DNA from: Gemmatimonadaceae bacterium
Lineage (GTDB): Bacteria; Gemmatimonadota; Gemmatimonadetes; Gemmatimonadales; Gemmatimonadaceae
Length of the DNA: 43,264 bases
Assembly: GCA_017881585.1 (NCBI GenBank)
Contig: JADGQS010000010.1
Span: 1-43,264 of the forward strand
Direction: 5' to 3'
Shown here: positions 1 to 7,619 of the stretch, in pieces
How the letters are laid out: each line of letters starts with the position of its first letter
Position numbering within the stretch: position 1 is the stretch's first letter
Notes under the pieces: generated by a model
The model's database searches: none
Told to the model about the DNA's origin: nothing
What the model saw: only the letters and a program-made list of their open reading frames with translations
Program-made: the position numbers and the translations under genes

Positions 1-35
1 TTGCGCGATGCGCCATGTGACGCAGAGCACAACCG

Positions 36-58
36 TAGAATGAGTGACCAATCACTCA
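36..58 (+). promoter_or_regulatory. TetR/FadR-like operator palindrome overlapping a -10-like hexamer
   Basis: A perfect 18-bp inverted repeat (TGAGTGA-CCAA-TCACTCA, 41-58) sits 72 bases before the first gene. It fits the general form of operators bound by TetR-family fatty-acid regulators (TGAnTGA-n4-TCAnTCA). A TAGAAT hexamer at 36-41 touches its left edge, so bound repressor would block a rightward promoter. No TetR gene is inside the window, so the regulator and even the controlled direction are inferred. Confidence 0.5.
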
Positions 59-130
59 CTGCAGAGGTATTACAAGCAGGAACATTTCTTGCTGTTGTTT
101 GGAAGCGACTTTTCACTCGGAGGACCGCGA

Positions 131-670
131 ATGGATGTGCTGGTGATGTTGAATGAGCTTCCGGAGCAGTCGCCCGTGCTCGCGCAGGTCAACTCCGTCC
201 CGTCGGCGAGCGCCAGCGAGCGTCCGATGCGCGACGTGGTGACGCTGTTCGGCGTGCCGAACGCGGAATCGCTGGCGCTCGCGCTGGCCGCCGCGCTCGA
301 GTCGAGCCGTGCCGGTGTGTCCGGAGAAGACCCGCTCGACGTGACGCGAAACGTGGGCGTGTGGCCCGAGCGCGGAGCCATCGGCGATGCCGCGTGGCTC
401 GATCGTTCCACGGGACAGGTCGTGAAGCGCGAGGTGGAGATTCCGATCGCCGTATTGCTCGAGACGGCCGGAAGACTGCTCGCCGACTGCGGACAGGGCA
501 TTCGCCGCCTGCTCGCCGGCCTGCTGATGCCGGACGGGCCCGAAGGCCCGCGCCGCGCGATCGCATTTTCGTTCGCCCCGGCAGCCGCCGGCGCGAGACT
601 TTCAGGCGAGTCGCTGCTCGCCTCCCTCCGCGAAGCGGATGGGCTCACCACCGACACCGAGGAATCCTGA
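131..670 (+). CDS. conserved-looking hypothetical protein, 179 aa
   Basis: I do not recognise this protein. Start 131 is chosen because GGAGG at 119-123 lies 7 bases ahead of the ATG; an in-frame ATG at 44 lacks such a site and would lie within the palindrome. The product is about 179 residues, acidic, with no signal peptide or membrane segment. The middle (about residues 95-155) alternates charged and aliphatic residues compatible with a small alpha/beta fold. The C-terminal 40 residues are Ala/Gly/Ser-rich. It stands alone: a TetR-like palindrome lies upstream and a strong intrinsic terminator directly downstream, so it is probably monocistronic. The opposite strand is also open over almost the same span, but it is Ser/Arg-rich and lacks a ribosome binding site, so I treat it as a shadow. 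Confidence 0.7.
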   Translation: MDVLVMLNELPEQSPVLAQVNSVPSASASERPMRDVVTLFGVPNAESLALALAAALESSRAGVSGEDPLDVTRNVGVWPERGAIGDAAWLDRSTGQVVKREVEIPIAVLLETAGRLLADCGQGIRRLLAGLLMPDGPEGPRRAIAFSFAPAAAGARLSGESLLASLREADGLTTDTEES

Positions 671-708
671 AGAAACTTTCCTTGTCTGAGAACTGACCGA
701 TCGAAGGG

Positions 709-740
709 AACGGGGCGGCCGGGTTGGCCGCCCCGTTTTT
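709..740 (+). terminator. intrinsic terminator
   Basis: A perfect 12-bp GC-rich stem (709-720 with 726-737) and a 5-base loop are followed by a T run ending at 740. It ends the preceding hypothetical gene. Confidence 0.93.
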
Positions 741-856
741 CGCCGTCTGCCGTCTTTTCTCCGACAGCCTTTGGCCGCGCCGCGAACTAGACTCGACTTG
801 ACGCCGGACTTTCGGGGTGACACGCTCTTATCCCGCTCCGCAACTGAGGGAGAGAC

Positions 857-2965
857 ATGCGCGAGTACCGAAGCGAAGCAATCCGCAACATCGCCGTAGT
901 AGGACACGGTGCGAGTGGCAAAACGACACTGGTCGACGCCCTCGCCTTCGTCTCCGGCACCAGCAAGCGACACGGGTCCATCAAGGACGGCAGCACCCTC
1001 ACCGACACCTCTCCCGAGGAAACCGAGCGCAAGTACTCGATTTCGCTCGGTTGCGCGTACGCGGAGTGGAAGGACACGAAGATCAATCTTCTCGACACTC
1101 CCGGCTTTCTCGACTTTCAGGGCGACGCGATCGCCGGCATAGCGGCCGCCGACGGCGCGCTCGTCGCGGTGGGCGCGAGCACCGGCGTGGAGGCCGGCAC
1201 GGAGCGCATGTTCCGCGAGGCCATCGCGCGCAAGGATCCCGTGCTGTTCGTGATCTCGACGATCGATCGTGAGCACGCCGATTTCGACGCCGCGTACCAG
1301 TCCATCAAGGACCGGCTCACGACGAAGGTCGTGCCGGTGGAGATCCCGATCGGCGCGGGCGCGGGCTTCAAGGGCGTCATCAACCTCTTCACGAAGCGGG
1401 CGCACCTGTTCAAGCCCGGCACCAAGGCCGGTGAGTACGAAGAGGTGGACATTCCGGCGAGCGAGCAGGCGAGATTCGAGCGCTACCACCAGGAGATGGT
1501 CGAGGCCGTTGCAGCGACCGACGATGCGCTGCTCGAGCGCTTCTTCGGCGGGGAGGAGCTCCCCGGTGAGCTCGCGATGTCTGCCATGAAGGAGGCCATG
1601 AAGCGGCAGGACATCTTCCCGCTGCTCTGCTGCTCGAGCCAGCTCACGTGGGGGGTGCGCACGGTGCTCGACTTCCTCGTCTCGCTCATGCCGAGCGCGT
1701 TCGAGATGGAGGAGCTGCACGCGTTCAAGGGCGCCGAGGGCGAGCGCACCGTGGAGATCCATCCGAGCGAGGGTGCACCGTTCACGGCGCTCGTGTTCAA
1801 GACCACCGCCGAGCCGCACGTGGGCGACGTGTCGTTCTTCCGCACCTTCAGCGGGACCGTGGCCGCCGGGCAGGACGTGTACAACGCCACGCGTGATTCG
1901 GCGGAAAAGCTGATGCACCTCTCGATTCCGCTCGGGCGTGAACGGTTGGAGGTGCCGCGGCTCTATCCCGGCGACATCGGCTGCGTCGCGAAGCTGCACA
2001 ACACGCACACGAACGACACGCTGTCGACGAAGGCGCGTCCCGTGCGCCTGCCGCAGATCCAGTTCCCGGATCCGATCGTCACGTTCGCGGTGAAGGCCTC
2101 GCTGCGCCCCGACGAGGAAAAGTTCCAGCAGGGCCTGCACCGCCTTCACGACGAAGATCCGACGTTCCAGACGCATTTCAACAGCGAGACGCACGAGACG
2201 ATCGTCGGCGGGATGGGCGAGCGGCACATCGAGGTCGGGCTCGCGCGCGTCGCGCGGCAATTCGGCGTGAAGGGCGAGCTCGCCGCGCCGCGCATTCCGT
2301 ATCGCGAGACGATCACCTCGAAGGGCGATGGGCAGGGCCGGCACAAGAAGCAGTCGGGCGGGAAGGGTCAGTTCGGCGACTGCTGGATCCGGATGCGCCC
2401 CGGGCCGCGGGGCTCGGGGTATGTGTTCCAGGACGAAATCGTCGGCGGTGCGATTCCACGGGCGTACATCCCGGCGGTCGATCGCGGCGTGGCGGAGGCG
2501 GCGGCTCGCGGCGTGCTCGCGGGATATCCGATGGTGGATTTCGTCGTGGAGTGCTACGACGGCAGCTACCACTCGGTGGATTCGAATGAAGCGTCGTTCA
2601 AGATGGCGGGCATCCAGGCGTTCAAGACCGTCGCGCCCAAGTGCCGGCCGGCCCTGCTCGAGCCGCTGGAGATGGTCGAGGTCACGACGCCCGATGCGTA
2701 TCTCGGCGACGTGATGGGCGATCTCAGCTCACGCCGCGGACACATTCTCGGGACGGAGCCGACGGACGAGGGGAGCTTCACGCGGGTCCGGGCGATCGTT
2801 CCGCAGGGAGATATGCATCTCTACGCGACGAAGTTGTCGTCGATTGCGCACGGGAGAGCCGTATTTTCGCAGCGGTTCCACGGGTACGAGCATATGCCGG
2901 GCGAGGCTGCGGCGAAAATCATCGAGACGGCGGCGAAGGCGAGGGGAGAGGAAACTGAGAACTAA
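857..2965 (+). CDS. elongation factor G-like GTPase (EF-G2 type)
   Basis: A translational-GTPase of 702 residues, the usual EF-G length. The P-loop GHGASGKT is at residues 16-23 and the G3 motif DTPGF at 80-84. The downstream EF-G domains II-V are represented, including the GGMGERHIEV segment of domain III and the SxxGQFGD-like start of domain IV. It resembles the EF-G-like paralogue family rather than canonical fusA, which normally sits beside rpsL/rpsG; here there are no ribosomal neighbours. The G4 motif that normally reads NKxD is STID (residues 134-137), so guanine recognition should be altered or made by other contacts. The start has a good GGGAGAG ribosome binding site. Expected role: a cytoplasmic ribosome-associated factor (translocation, recycling or a stress-specific variant). 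The precise role cannot be read from sequence. Confidence 0.9.
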   Translation: MREYRSEAIRNIAVVGHGASGKTTLVDALAFVSGTSKRHGSIKDGSTLTDTSPEETERKYSISLGCAYAEWKDTKINLLDTPGFLDFQGDAIAGIAAADGALVAVGASTGVEAGTERMFREAIARKDPVLFVISTIDREHADFDAAYQSIKDRLTTKVVPVEIPIGAGAGFKGVINLFTKRAHLFKPGTKAGEYEEVDIPASEQARFERYHQEMVEAVAATDDALLERFFGGEELPGELAMSAMKEAMKRQDIFPLLCCSSQLTWGVRTVLDFLVSLMPSAFEMEELHAFKGAEGERTVEIHPSEGAPFTALVFKTTAEPHVGDVSFFRTFSGTVAAGQDVYNATRDSAEKLMHLSIPLGRERLEVPRLYPGDIGCVAKLHNTHTNDTLSTKARPVRLPQIQFPDPIVTFAVKASLRPDEEKFQQGLHRLHDEDPTFQTHFNSETHETIVGGMGERHIEVGLARVARQFGVKGELAAPRIPYRETITSKGDGQGRHKKQSGGKGQFGDCWIRMRPGPRGSGYVFQDEIVGGAIPRAYIPAVDRGVAEAAARGVLAGYPMVDFVVECYDGSYHSVDSNEASFKMAGIQAFKTVAPKCRPALLEPLEMVEVTTPDAYLGDVMGDLSSRRGHILGTEPTDEGSFTRVRAIVPQGDMHLYATKLSSIAHGRAVFSQRFHGYEHMPGEAAAKIIETAAKARGEETEN

Positions 2966-3090
2966 ACGCTCTCACCTCACAGCTTTCAGACGCCAGCTGT
3001 CGGACAAAAGCCTCTTTACCGATTTGCGCACTGATCGGTAAAGAGGCCGTTTTCCGACAGCTATTCGCTGATGGCTGTCAGGTGATAGCG
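2966..3090. terminator. nested palindrome, bidirectional terminator between EF-G-like gene and thyX
   Basis: The core is a perfect 13-bp stem (3011-3023 with 3034-3046) followed by CCGTTTT. A second perfect 10-bp arm pair encloses it (2995-3004 with 3053-3062). A third, imperfect pair extends outward (about 2967-2990 with 3066-3090). The position between convergent genes fits bidirectional termination. Confidence 0.8.
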
Positions 3091-3109
3091 TTTTGTTTGT
3101 CTTGCCTTC

Positions 3110-3865
3110 TCAAACCTTGTGGTACACAATCCGCGCCGCCTCGGCTCTATCTTCGGCCGTGTAAACCTCGAAGTCCGAGAAGAATCCCGGCGCCTCTTTC
3201 TGCAGCAGCCGCAGCACCATCACCGCCATGCGGCGAATCTCGAACTCCGCGCCCTCGCTTGAGCGGAGTTCGAGCATCGTCCGCCATGCACGCGCATTCG
3301 CGGTGACGACGATCTTGGTCTCCGTCGAATTCGGCAGCACTCCTCGCCCCGCTTCGCGCGCCATCTTGCGGCGGTGCACCTTGTCGGCCACCCAGCCGTA
3401 GCGCTCCATCAGTTTCTCGACGAGCGCGACGTAGGCCGCCTGCGCCGTCTCCATCTGTGCCTTCCACTGCGCGAGCAACGCGTCGTCACCGAGAATCGCG
3501 GGCGGCACGACGAACGCCGCCTTCGACTCGTCCACATACCGCTGCGAGAGCTGCGAGTACGCGAAGCCGGCGCGATGGCGCACCAGTTCGTGCGTCAGGG
3601 AACGCGAGACGCCCTCGATCAGCAGCGAATAGTTCGCGTGCTCGAGCACGCTGCCGTGTCCCTGTTTCTTGATGTTCTCGATATATTCGCGCGTCCCGCG
3701 GTTGGCGGGATTCTTCTGGCTCATGTAACAGAGCCGCCCGGCGAATTCAGCCAAACGCTCTCCGTCCGTGCTTTCGCCGAGCCAGTGAACCGGGAGATGC
3801 GCGGGCTCCGCGAACGCGGGGCGCGCAAGGATCGAGATGAGGGGTTCGGTATAGAATTGCGGCAT
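3110..3865 (-). CDS. thyX: flavin-dependent thymidylate synthase ThyX
   Basis: Converts dUMP to dTMP using FAD, NADPH and methylene-tetrahydrofolate. The product has 251 residues, normal for ThyX. The family signature region is RHRAGFAYSQLSQRY at residues 96-110; the familiar form is RHR plus seven residues plus Ser, and here eight residues separate RHR from the Ser of SQRY. Other conserved pieces include the GHGSVLEH segment (69-76) that contributes to flavin/nucleotide binding, and RxxLELRSS near the C-terminal third. An AAGGA ribosome binding site lies just before the ATG. It follows the squalene-synthase gene by only 42 bases on the same strand and could be the last member of that operon or have its own promoter. 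No thyA is visible in the window. Confidence 0.96.
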   Translation of the reverse strand: MPQFYTEPLISILARPAFAEPAHLPVHWLGESTDGERLAEFAGRLCYMSQKNPANRGTREYIENIKKQGHGSVLEHANYSLLIEGVSRSLTHELVRHRAGFAYSQLSQRYVDESKAAFVVPPAILGDDALLAQWKAQMETAQAAYVALVEKLMERYGWVADKVHRRKMAREAGRGVLPNSTETKIVVTANARAWRTMLELRSSEGAEFEIRRMAVMVLRLLQKEAPGFFSDFEVYTAEDRAEAARIVYHKV

Positions 3866-3867
3866 CG

Positions 3868-3907
3868 TCCTTAAATGCGGGATGCGGCGTGCGGAATGCC
3901 CTTTAAG
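3868..3907. repeat. intergenic ATGCGG/GTGCGG word cluster
   Basis: The 42-base gap between the phytoene/squalene synthase and thyX carries tandem-like words ATGCGGGATGCGG followed by GTGCGG. The same words recur at 14101-14165. No function is evident. Confidence 0.5.
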
Positions 3908-4987
3908 CTACGTGGTGGCGGCGAAGGGAACAAACCTCCGCACCCGCACGCGGTCCACCAGCGACCGCAGCGCATGGTTGCTGCACAGCGCCAGCAGGCC
4001 GGCGACGGTCAGCGTGCGCACTTCGGCGCGCGTGATCTTCACGCTGCCGCCGTGGTGCAGCATCGCGCGCGACGCCGAGAGATCGCGCAGCGTTGCATAT
4101 GCGAACAGGAGCGGCAATACGCAGAACGCACGAATGGCCACGGCGCGCCGCGGAATCAGCAGGATGTATTCCAGCGCGTCGTCGAGATCCGTCCACGCGA
4201 GCTGGATGAACGAGGCAACCGCCGCGAGGTTGCCCTCGAGGTGCGCGTCGTCGAGGAGCGTCCGGTGCCCGCTCCCGTGCTCGGCCAGCGATGCCTCCGG
4301 GATGTAGATCGCGTTCTCGTGCTCCGCATCCCACGCGATGTCCTTCAGGACGTTCACGGTCTGCAGTGCCTCGCCGAACTGGTGGCACTTCGTCCAGAGC
4401 CTCGTGAACTCCGGTTTTCCGACGCTCGGCGCGTGCTCGTACCAGAGTTCCGTCAGCATGCACCCCACCGTTCCCGCGACGTAGTAGCAGTACTCACGGT
4501 ATTCGGCGACGGTCTGGATGCGAATTCCACGCGGGTAGAGCTGCACGAACTTCCTCATGCCGTGCGCCATCACGCCGACCCAGTGCTCGATGCGTCCCCG
4601 CGTCTGATCGGGAAGCGAGCGCAGCAGGACGCACACGAGATCCGTGTGCCGGAGGAGGTCGACGTGGGCGGGATCGCCCTGGATGTCCGAGGCGAGGGCG
4701 GGGAACGCTTCGGCTGCGTCACGATCCGCCAGGCAACGCAGAAAGGCGTTGAGCAGTTCCGCCTTGCGCTCCGGCGCCGCGGCGCCGTCGTCCTCGATCG
4801 TGTCCGCGATGCGGCACAATAGGTACGCCGTGAGCACCGCGCGGCCGAGCACGCCCGGCAGGAATCGAATGGAGATCGCGAACGTGCGGGAGACTTCCGG
4901 CAGAACGGCTGTCGCGAATCGCTTCGCATAGCGCAGTCGCCTGGCGTCGTCGGCCCGCTCCGCCCCGGGGGCACTCACGGCGGTCAT
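3908..4987 (-). CDS. squalene/phytoene synthase family protein
   Basis: A head-to-head prenyl synthase of 359 residues, probably condensing two farnesyl diphosphates to squalene. The first Asp-rich motif is DTIED (residues 62-66), preceded by SRTFAISI as in squalene synthases. The second is NVLKDIAWD, and YCYYVAGTVGCMLTELW matches the squalene-synthase YVAG segment more closely than plant-type phytoene synthase. The ATG overlaps the stop of the upstream membrane-protein gene (ATGA, 4984-4987), so translation is coupled. No desaturase, cyclase or HpnC/HpnE partner lies nearby, so the end product (hopanoid/sterol precursor or C30 carotenoid) is open. Family assignment is firm; squalene over phytoene is inference. 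Confidence 0.88.
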   Translation of the reverse strand: MTAVSAPGAERADDARRLRYAKRFATAVLPEVSRTFAISIRFLPGVLGRAVLTAYLLCRIADTIEDDGAAAPERKAELLNAFLRCLADRDAAEAFPALASDIQGDPAHVDLLRHTDLVCVLLRSLPDQTRGRIEHWVGVMAHGMRKFVQLYPRGIRIQTVAEYREYCYYVAGTVGCMLTELWYEHAPSVGKPEFTRLWTKCHQFGEALQTVNVLKDIAWDAEHENAIYIPEASLAEHGSGHRTLLDDAHLEGNLAAVASFIQLAWTDLDDALEYILLIPRRAVAIRAFCVLPLLFAYATLRDLSASRAMLHHGGSVKITRAEVRTLTVAGLLALCSNHALRSLVDRVRVRRFVPFAATT

Positions 4988-5823
4988 CTCGGCGGCCGCG
5001 GCGGGCCGATGAACGCGTCGAGCAGCACTTGCGCGGTCGTCGCCGGCTTCGCGTCGGCGAACTCGAGCCGGTCGAGCGCCTGCTCGAGCGCGACCTGCGC
5101 GCGAGAGACGAGCTGGCGGTACTGACGCCGCGTGATGAACAGTGCGAGCAGGGCTGCGAGCGCGGATGGAATCGCCGCGAGCACCGGCGACACGCCGATC
5201 GCGATCAGCGGCGCCGTGATCAGCAGCATGGCGAAGGCGAGCGCCGCGCCGCTCGTTGCGCGCCGGCTCCGCGCCACCGAGAAATCCGCGACGATGCGCG
5301 CGTGCGCCCGGTTCGGACCAACCGCCGCGACGATCGCGCTCACGTCGTTCGCCGGGATGAGTTCGAACCCGCGTCCCCAGATCGGGATCGTTCGCCGGAT
5401 CACCGAAAAGATGTCGCGCCGCGCTTCCCACACGAGCTGATCCGCGAATCGGCGCTTCACTTGAAGTGCCTCGCTGCGTTGCATCCATGCATCGATTGCC
5501 CCGAGCACCGCGGCGGGAGTTCCCGGAACCGTGCGTGCCGCCGTCACCGCGGATACACCCGTGAAGCTCGCGAGCCAGCCGGATTCCGCCGGGAGGAGCG
5601 TGCGGCTGCGTTCCTCCGCGAGTGCCTGCCGAAGCAGCTCGCCGGAGAGCCCGACTTCCTTGCCGAGTTCGACGAGTTGCTCCTCGGTCATCGCGCCGGA
5701 CTCGTCGTCCTCGCCGCTGGCGGCCTGCAGCTGGGCGGCGCGCGCGAGCACACGTTCGAGGGCGGCGCGCGAGAGGGCCTGCTCGCGTACCCCGCCGGGA
5801 GGCTTCGCGCGCGGGTCAGTCAC
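4984..5823 (-). CDS. hypothetical membrane protein, 279 aa
   Basis: Not recognised as a named family. The N-terminal third is charged and helical, with a short module reading LTEEQLxELGxEVGLSxELLRQAL in style (about residues 44-68), a helical adaptor-like segment. The middle (100-185) is a soluble alpha/beta-like region. Two adjacent hydrophobic helices (about 190-232) are followed by a basic RRQYRQLVSRAQ segment and a cytosolic tail. The start is GTG at 5823, three bases after the preceding stop, and the stop overlaps the next ATG, so it is embedded in the operon. Its position beside a prenyl synthase suggests a membrane-associated role but proves nothing. Confidence 0.72.
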   Translation of the reverse strand: MTDPRAKPPGGVREQALSRAALERVLARAAQLQAASGEDDESGAMTEEQLVELGKEVGLSGELLRQALAEERSRTLLPAESGWLASFTGVSAVTAARTVPGTPAAVLGAIDAWMQRSEALQVKRRFADQLVWEARRDIFSVIRRTIPIWGRGFELIPANDVSAIVAAVGPNRAHARIVADFSVARSRRATSGAALAFAMLLITAPLIAIGVSPVLAAIPSALAALLALFITRRQYRQLVSRAQVALEQALDRLEFADAKPATTAQVLLDAFIGPPRPPR

Positions 5824-5826
5824 GGC

Positions 5827-6930
5827 TCAGATCCCCCCGAACGAAATGGAGATCTGCCGGTCGATCGACTCCAGCATCGGCTTCGGAATCGGAAACGCCC
5901 GCGCGAACGCGGCCATCGGATCGCCGTCGAACGCGACGCCGGCGACGCGCAGGTAGAATCGCGCGTAGCCCGCGGCGAGTTCGGGCGACAGGCGCGCGAG
6001 GAGCAGGGCGCCGCCGCGCACGAGCGCGTAGCTGCCGACGACCGTCGCGACGCCGCTCCGCTTTTCCGCCGGCGTCGTGTTGTCCTCGACCGCCGGACCC
6101 GTGAGCGGGCCGACGATCTCGTGCGCGAACGCGTACAGCGCGTCCATCGCGTGGTCGGGCGAATCCGGAAAGCCGACGGCGACCTGGCTGCGCTCGCGGG
6201 TGTCGGTCACGGTGCGCCCCTCGCCCTCGATCGCGAGCGAGAGAATCAGGTCGCCATTCGGCTGCTCGGAATGATTCAGGAAATTCTGCAGCCGGGGGCG
6301 CAGTTCACGCTGCCAGATCGAATCGACGGCCGCGAGCGTGCGTTCTCTGCTCCGCATTTCGTCGACCCACCACCCGTGGAAGAACACGTCCTTCTCGTTC
6401 TGCAGCGCGTTCGTGAATGTCCGCGCGAAGTCGCGGTCGGCCTTCGCCGGAAAGACGCGGGCCAGCATCGAGAAGACCGCGGCGCCTTCCTTCGATTTGG
6501 CCTTCTTTGGATCGCCGTCCGCCTTCACGAACGCATCGATCGTCGCAGCGAGCTCCTCCCACGTCGGGAACGAGAACGCGAGAAACTGCGCGGTCACGAG
6601 CGCCGGGTTCTCGCGCACCCGCTGCGCGAGCGCGCCGAGGTTCACGTCGAAGTCGGTGACCGCGCTCGCCTTCGCGCGAGCCGCGACGAGCGCTTCCCGG
6701 TAGCCATGGCGAAAGAGCGGGACCGCCGACGCGTCGCTGGAGATCATCGCGAAGCCGTGCAGCCAGAGGTCGACGTGCTCGCGCGTCCGGATCGGCCACT
6801 TCACGTTGGTCGAGGCGCCCGGCAGCTGCGCGGCGCACGGCGCCGGGACGCCGCCGAACACGCACAACCAGAGCGCGGTCGCCAGCACCTTGCGACCTCG
6901 CGGCAATCGACGTGGTGATGCGGACTTCAT
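5827..6930 (-). CDS. hypothetical exported protein, 367 aa
   Basis: A basic N-terminus (SPRRLPRGRK), a hydrophobic core (residues about 15-30) and a cleavage site ending CAA before Gln form a Sec signal peptide, so the protein should be periplasmic. The mature part is mostly helical with no metal-binding or catalytic motif I recognise. It contains Trp/Phe-rich stretches (FFHGWWVDEM around residue 185) and ends in SISFGGI. It is translationally close to the following membrane-protein gene and 19 bases downstream of the zinc-ribbon gene. The family is unknown to me, and I do not assign a function. Confidence 0.75.
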   Translation of the reverse strand: MKSASPRRLPRGRKVLATALWLCVFGGVPAPCAAQLPGASTNVKWPIRTREHVDLWLHGFAMISSDASAVPLFRHGYREALVAARAKASAVTDFDVNLGALAQRVRENPALVTAQFLAFSFPTWEELAATIDAFVKADGDPKKAKSKEGAAVFSMLARVFPAKADRDFARTFTNALQNEKDVFFHGWWVDEMRSRERTLAAVDSIWQRELRPRLQNFLNHSEQPNGDLILSLAIEGEGRTVTDTRERSQVAVGFPDSPDHAMDALYAFAHEIVGPLTGPAVEDNTTPAEKRSGVATVVGSYALVRGGALLLARLSPELAAGYARFYLRVAGVAFDGDPMAAFARAFPIPKPMLESIDRQISISFGGI

Positions 6931-6949
6931 GCGCGGGCGTCCGGCTCGT

Positions 6950-7618
6950 TCAGGATGTGGCCAGCCGGCCGCACGCCACGCAGAACTTCCAGCCCGGCTC
7001 GAGTTCGGCGCTGCACGCCGCGCAACGCCGCGCGAGCAGGTTCTGCCCGCAGCTCGGGCAAAAGTGAACCTGCCGGTCCTCCGGAAGCGCCTGGCCGCAG
7101 TAGCGGCAGCCGGGCCGCGACGAGCTCGGCGCGGTCTCCGCCGCGGGATCGAGCGGATGCAGAGGCGCCGCGGCCGACGGGCGCATCGCCTTGGGCGTGG
7201 TGATCGCCTCCGAAAGCGAAGCGGACGCGGCGGGAGTCTCGGCCGGCGCCGGCACCGCGGCAGGCGGCATCGACTCGCCGGCCCTGCGCGCGTGTTCCTG
7301 CGAGATCGTCACGTGCGAGGTGAGATACGCGCGGTAGGCCGCGAGATCCGGATTCGGCGACGACAGTTCCGCGCGCAGGTCGTCTTGCAGCAGGTCGTCG
7401 GCAAAGATGTACCCGCGCTCGCCGGTCAGCAGCCTCGTGAGCGCGTGTGAATAATCGTCGTTGGTTTCCACGGCGCCCTCTGCGCGCACGGAACGATACG
7501 GCACGAGCTCGATCAACTCGGCGACCTCAAATGGACGCGCGAGGAACTCGGGCCGTTTGTCGCGCACGGCGCGCACGAGGCGTTCGAACAGCAGGTCGAG
7601 TGGATCCATCTCCTGCAT
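6950..7618 (-). CDS. zinc-ribbon protein with double CxxC/CxxC modules
   Basis: A 222-residue protein starting at the ATG one base after the RNase HI-like stop (TAAgATG). A second in-frame ATG three codons later is less likely because AGGAG would abut it. The first ~100 residues form a helical domain with DPLDLLFERLVRAVRDKRP at its start, of unknown function. A Pro/Ala-rich linker follows. The C-terminus carries two zinc ribbons: CRYCG with FCPSCG, then CAACS with FCVACG, typical of double-zinc-ribbon (DZR) proteins that mediate protein or nucleic-acid contacts. The long open frame extends upstream, but that part is Arg/Pro-rich and overlaps the RNase gene, so I exclude it. Confidence 0.82.
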   Translation of the reverse strand: MQEMDPLDLLFERLVRAVRDKRPEFLARPFEVAELIELVPYRSVRAEGAVETNDDYSHALTRLLTGERGYIFADDLLQDDLRAELSSPNPDLAAYRAYLTSHVTISQEHARRAGESMPPAAVPAPAETPAASASLSEAITTPKAMRPSAAAPLHPLDPAAETAPSSSRPGCRYCGQALPEDRQVHFCPSCGQNLLARRCAACSAELEPGWKFCVACGRLATS

Positions 7619-7619
7619 C

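Noticed and set aside
70-657. Antisense frame opposite the first hypothetical gene
   Set aside because: Ser/Arg/Pro-rich, without an upstream GGAGG, whereas the plus strand has GGAGG-7-ATG and a terminator directly after.
602-2572. A 656-codon antisense frame opposite the EF-G-like gene
   Set aside because: Same GC-skew shadow effect; composition is Arg/His/Glu/Leu with no motif or ribosome binding site.
3875-4822. Plus-strand frame opposite the squalene/phytoene synthase gene
   Set aside because: The minus strand shows both Asp-rich motifs; the plus frame has no family features.
5029-6918. A 629-codon plus-strand frame opposite the exported and membrane protein genes
   Set aside because: Arg/His/Asp-rich low-complexity translation; the minus-strand genes have signal peptide, membrane helices and coupled starts.
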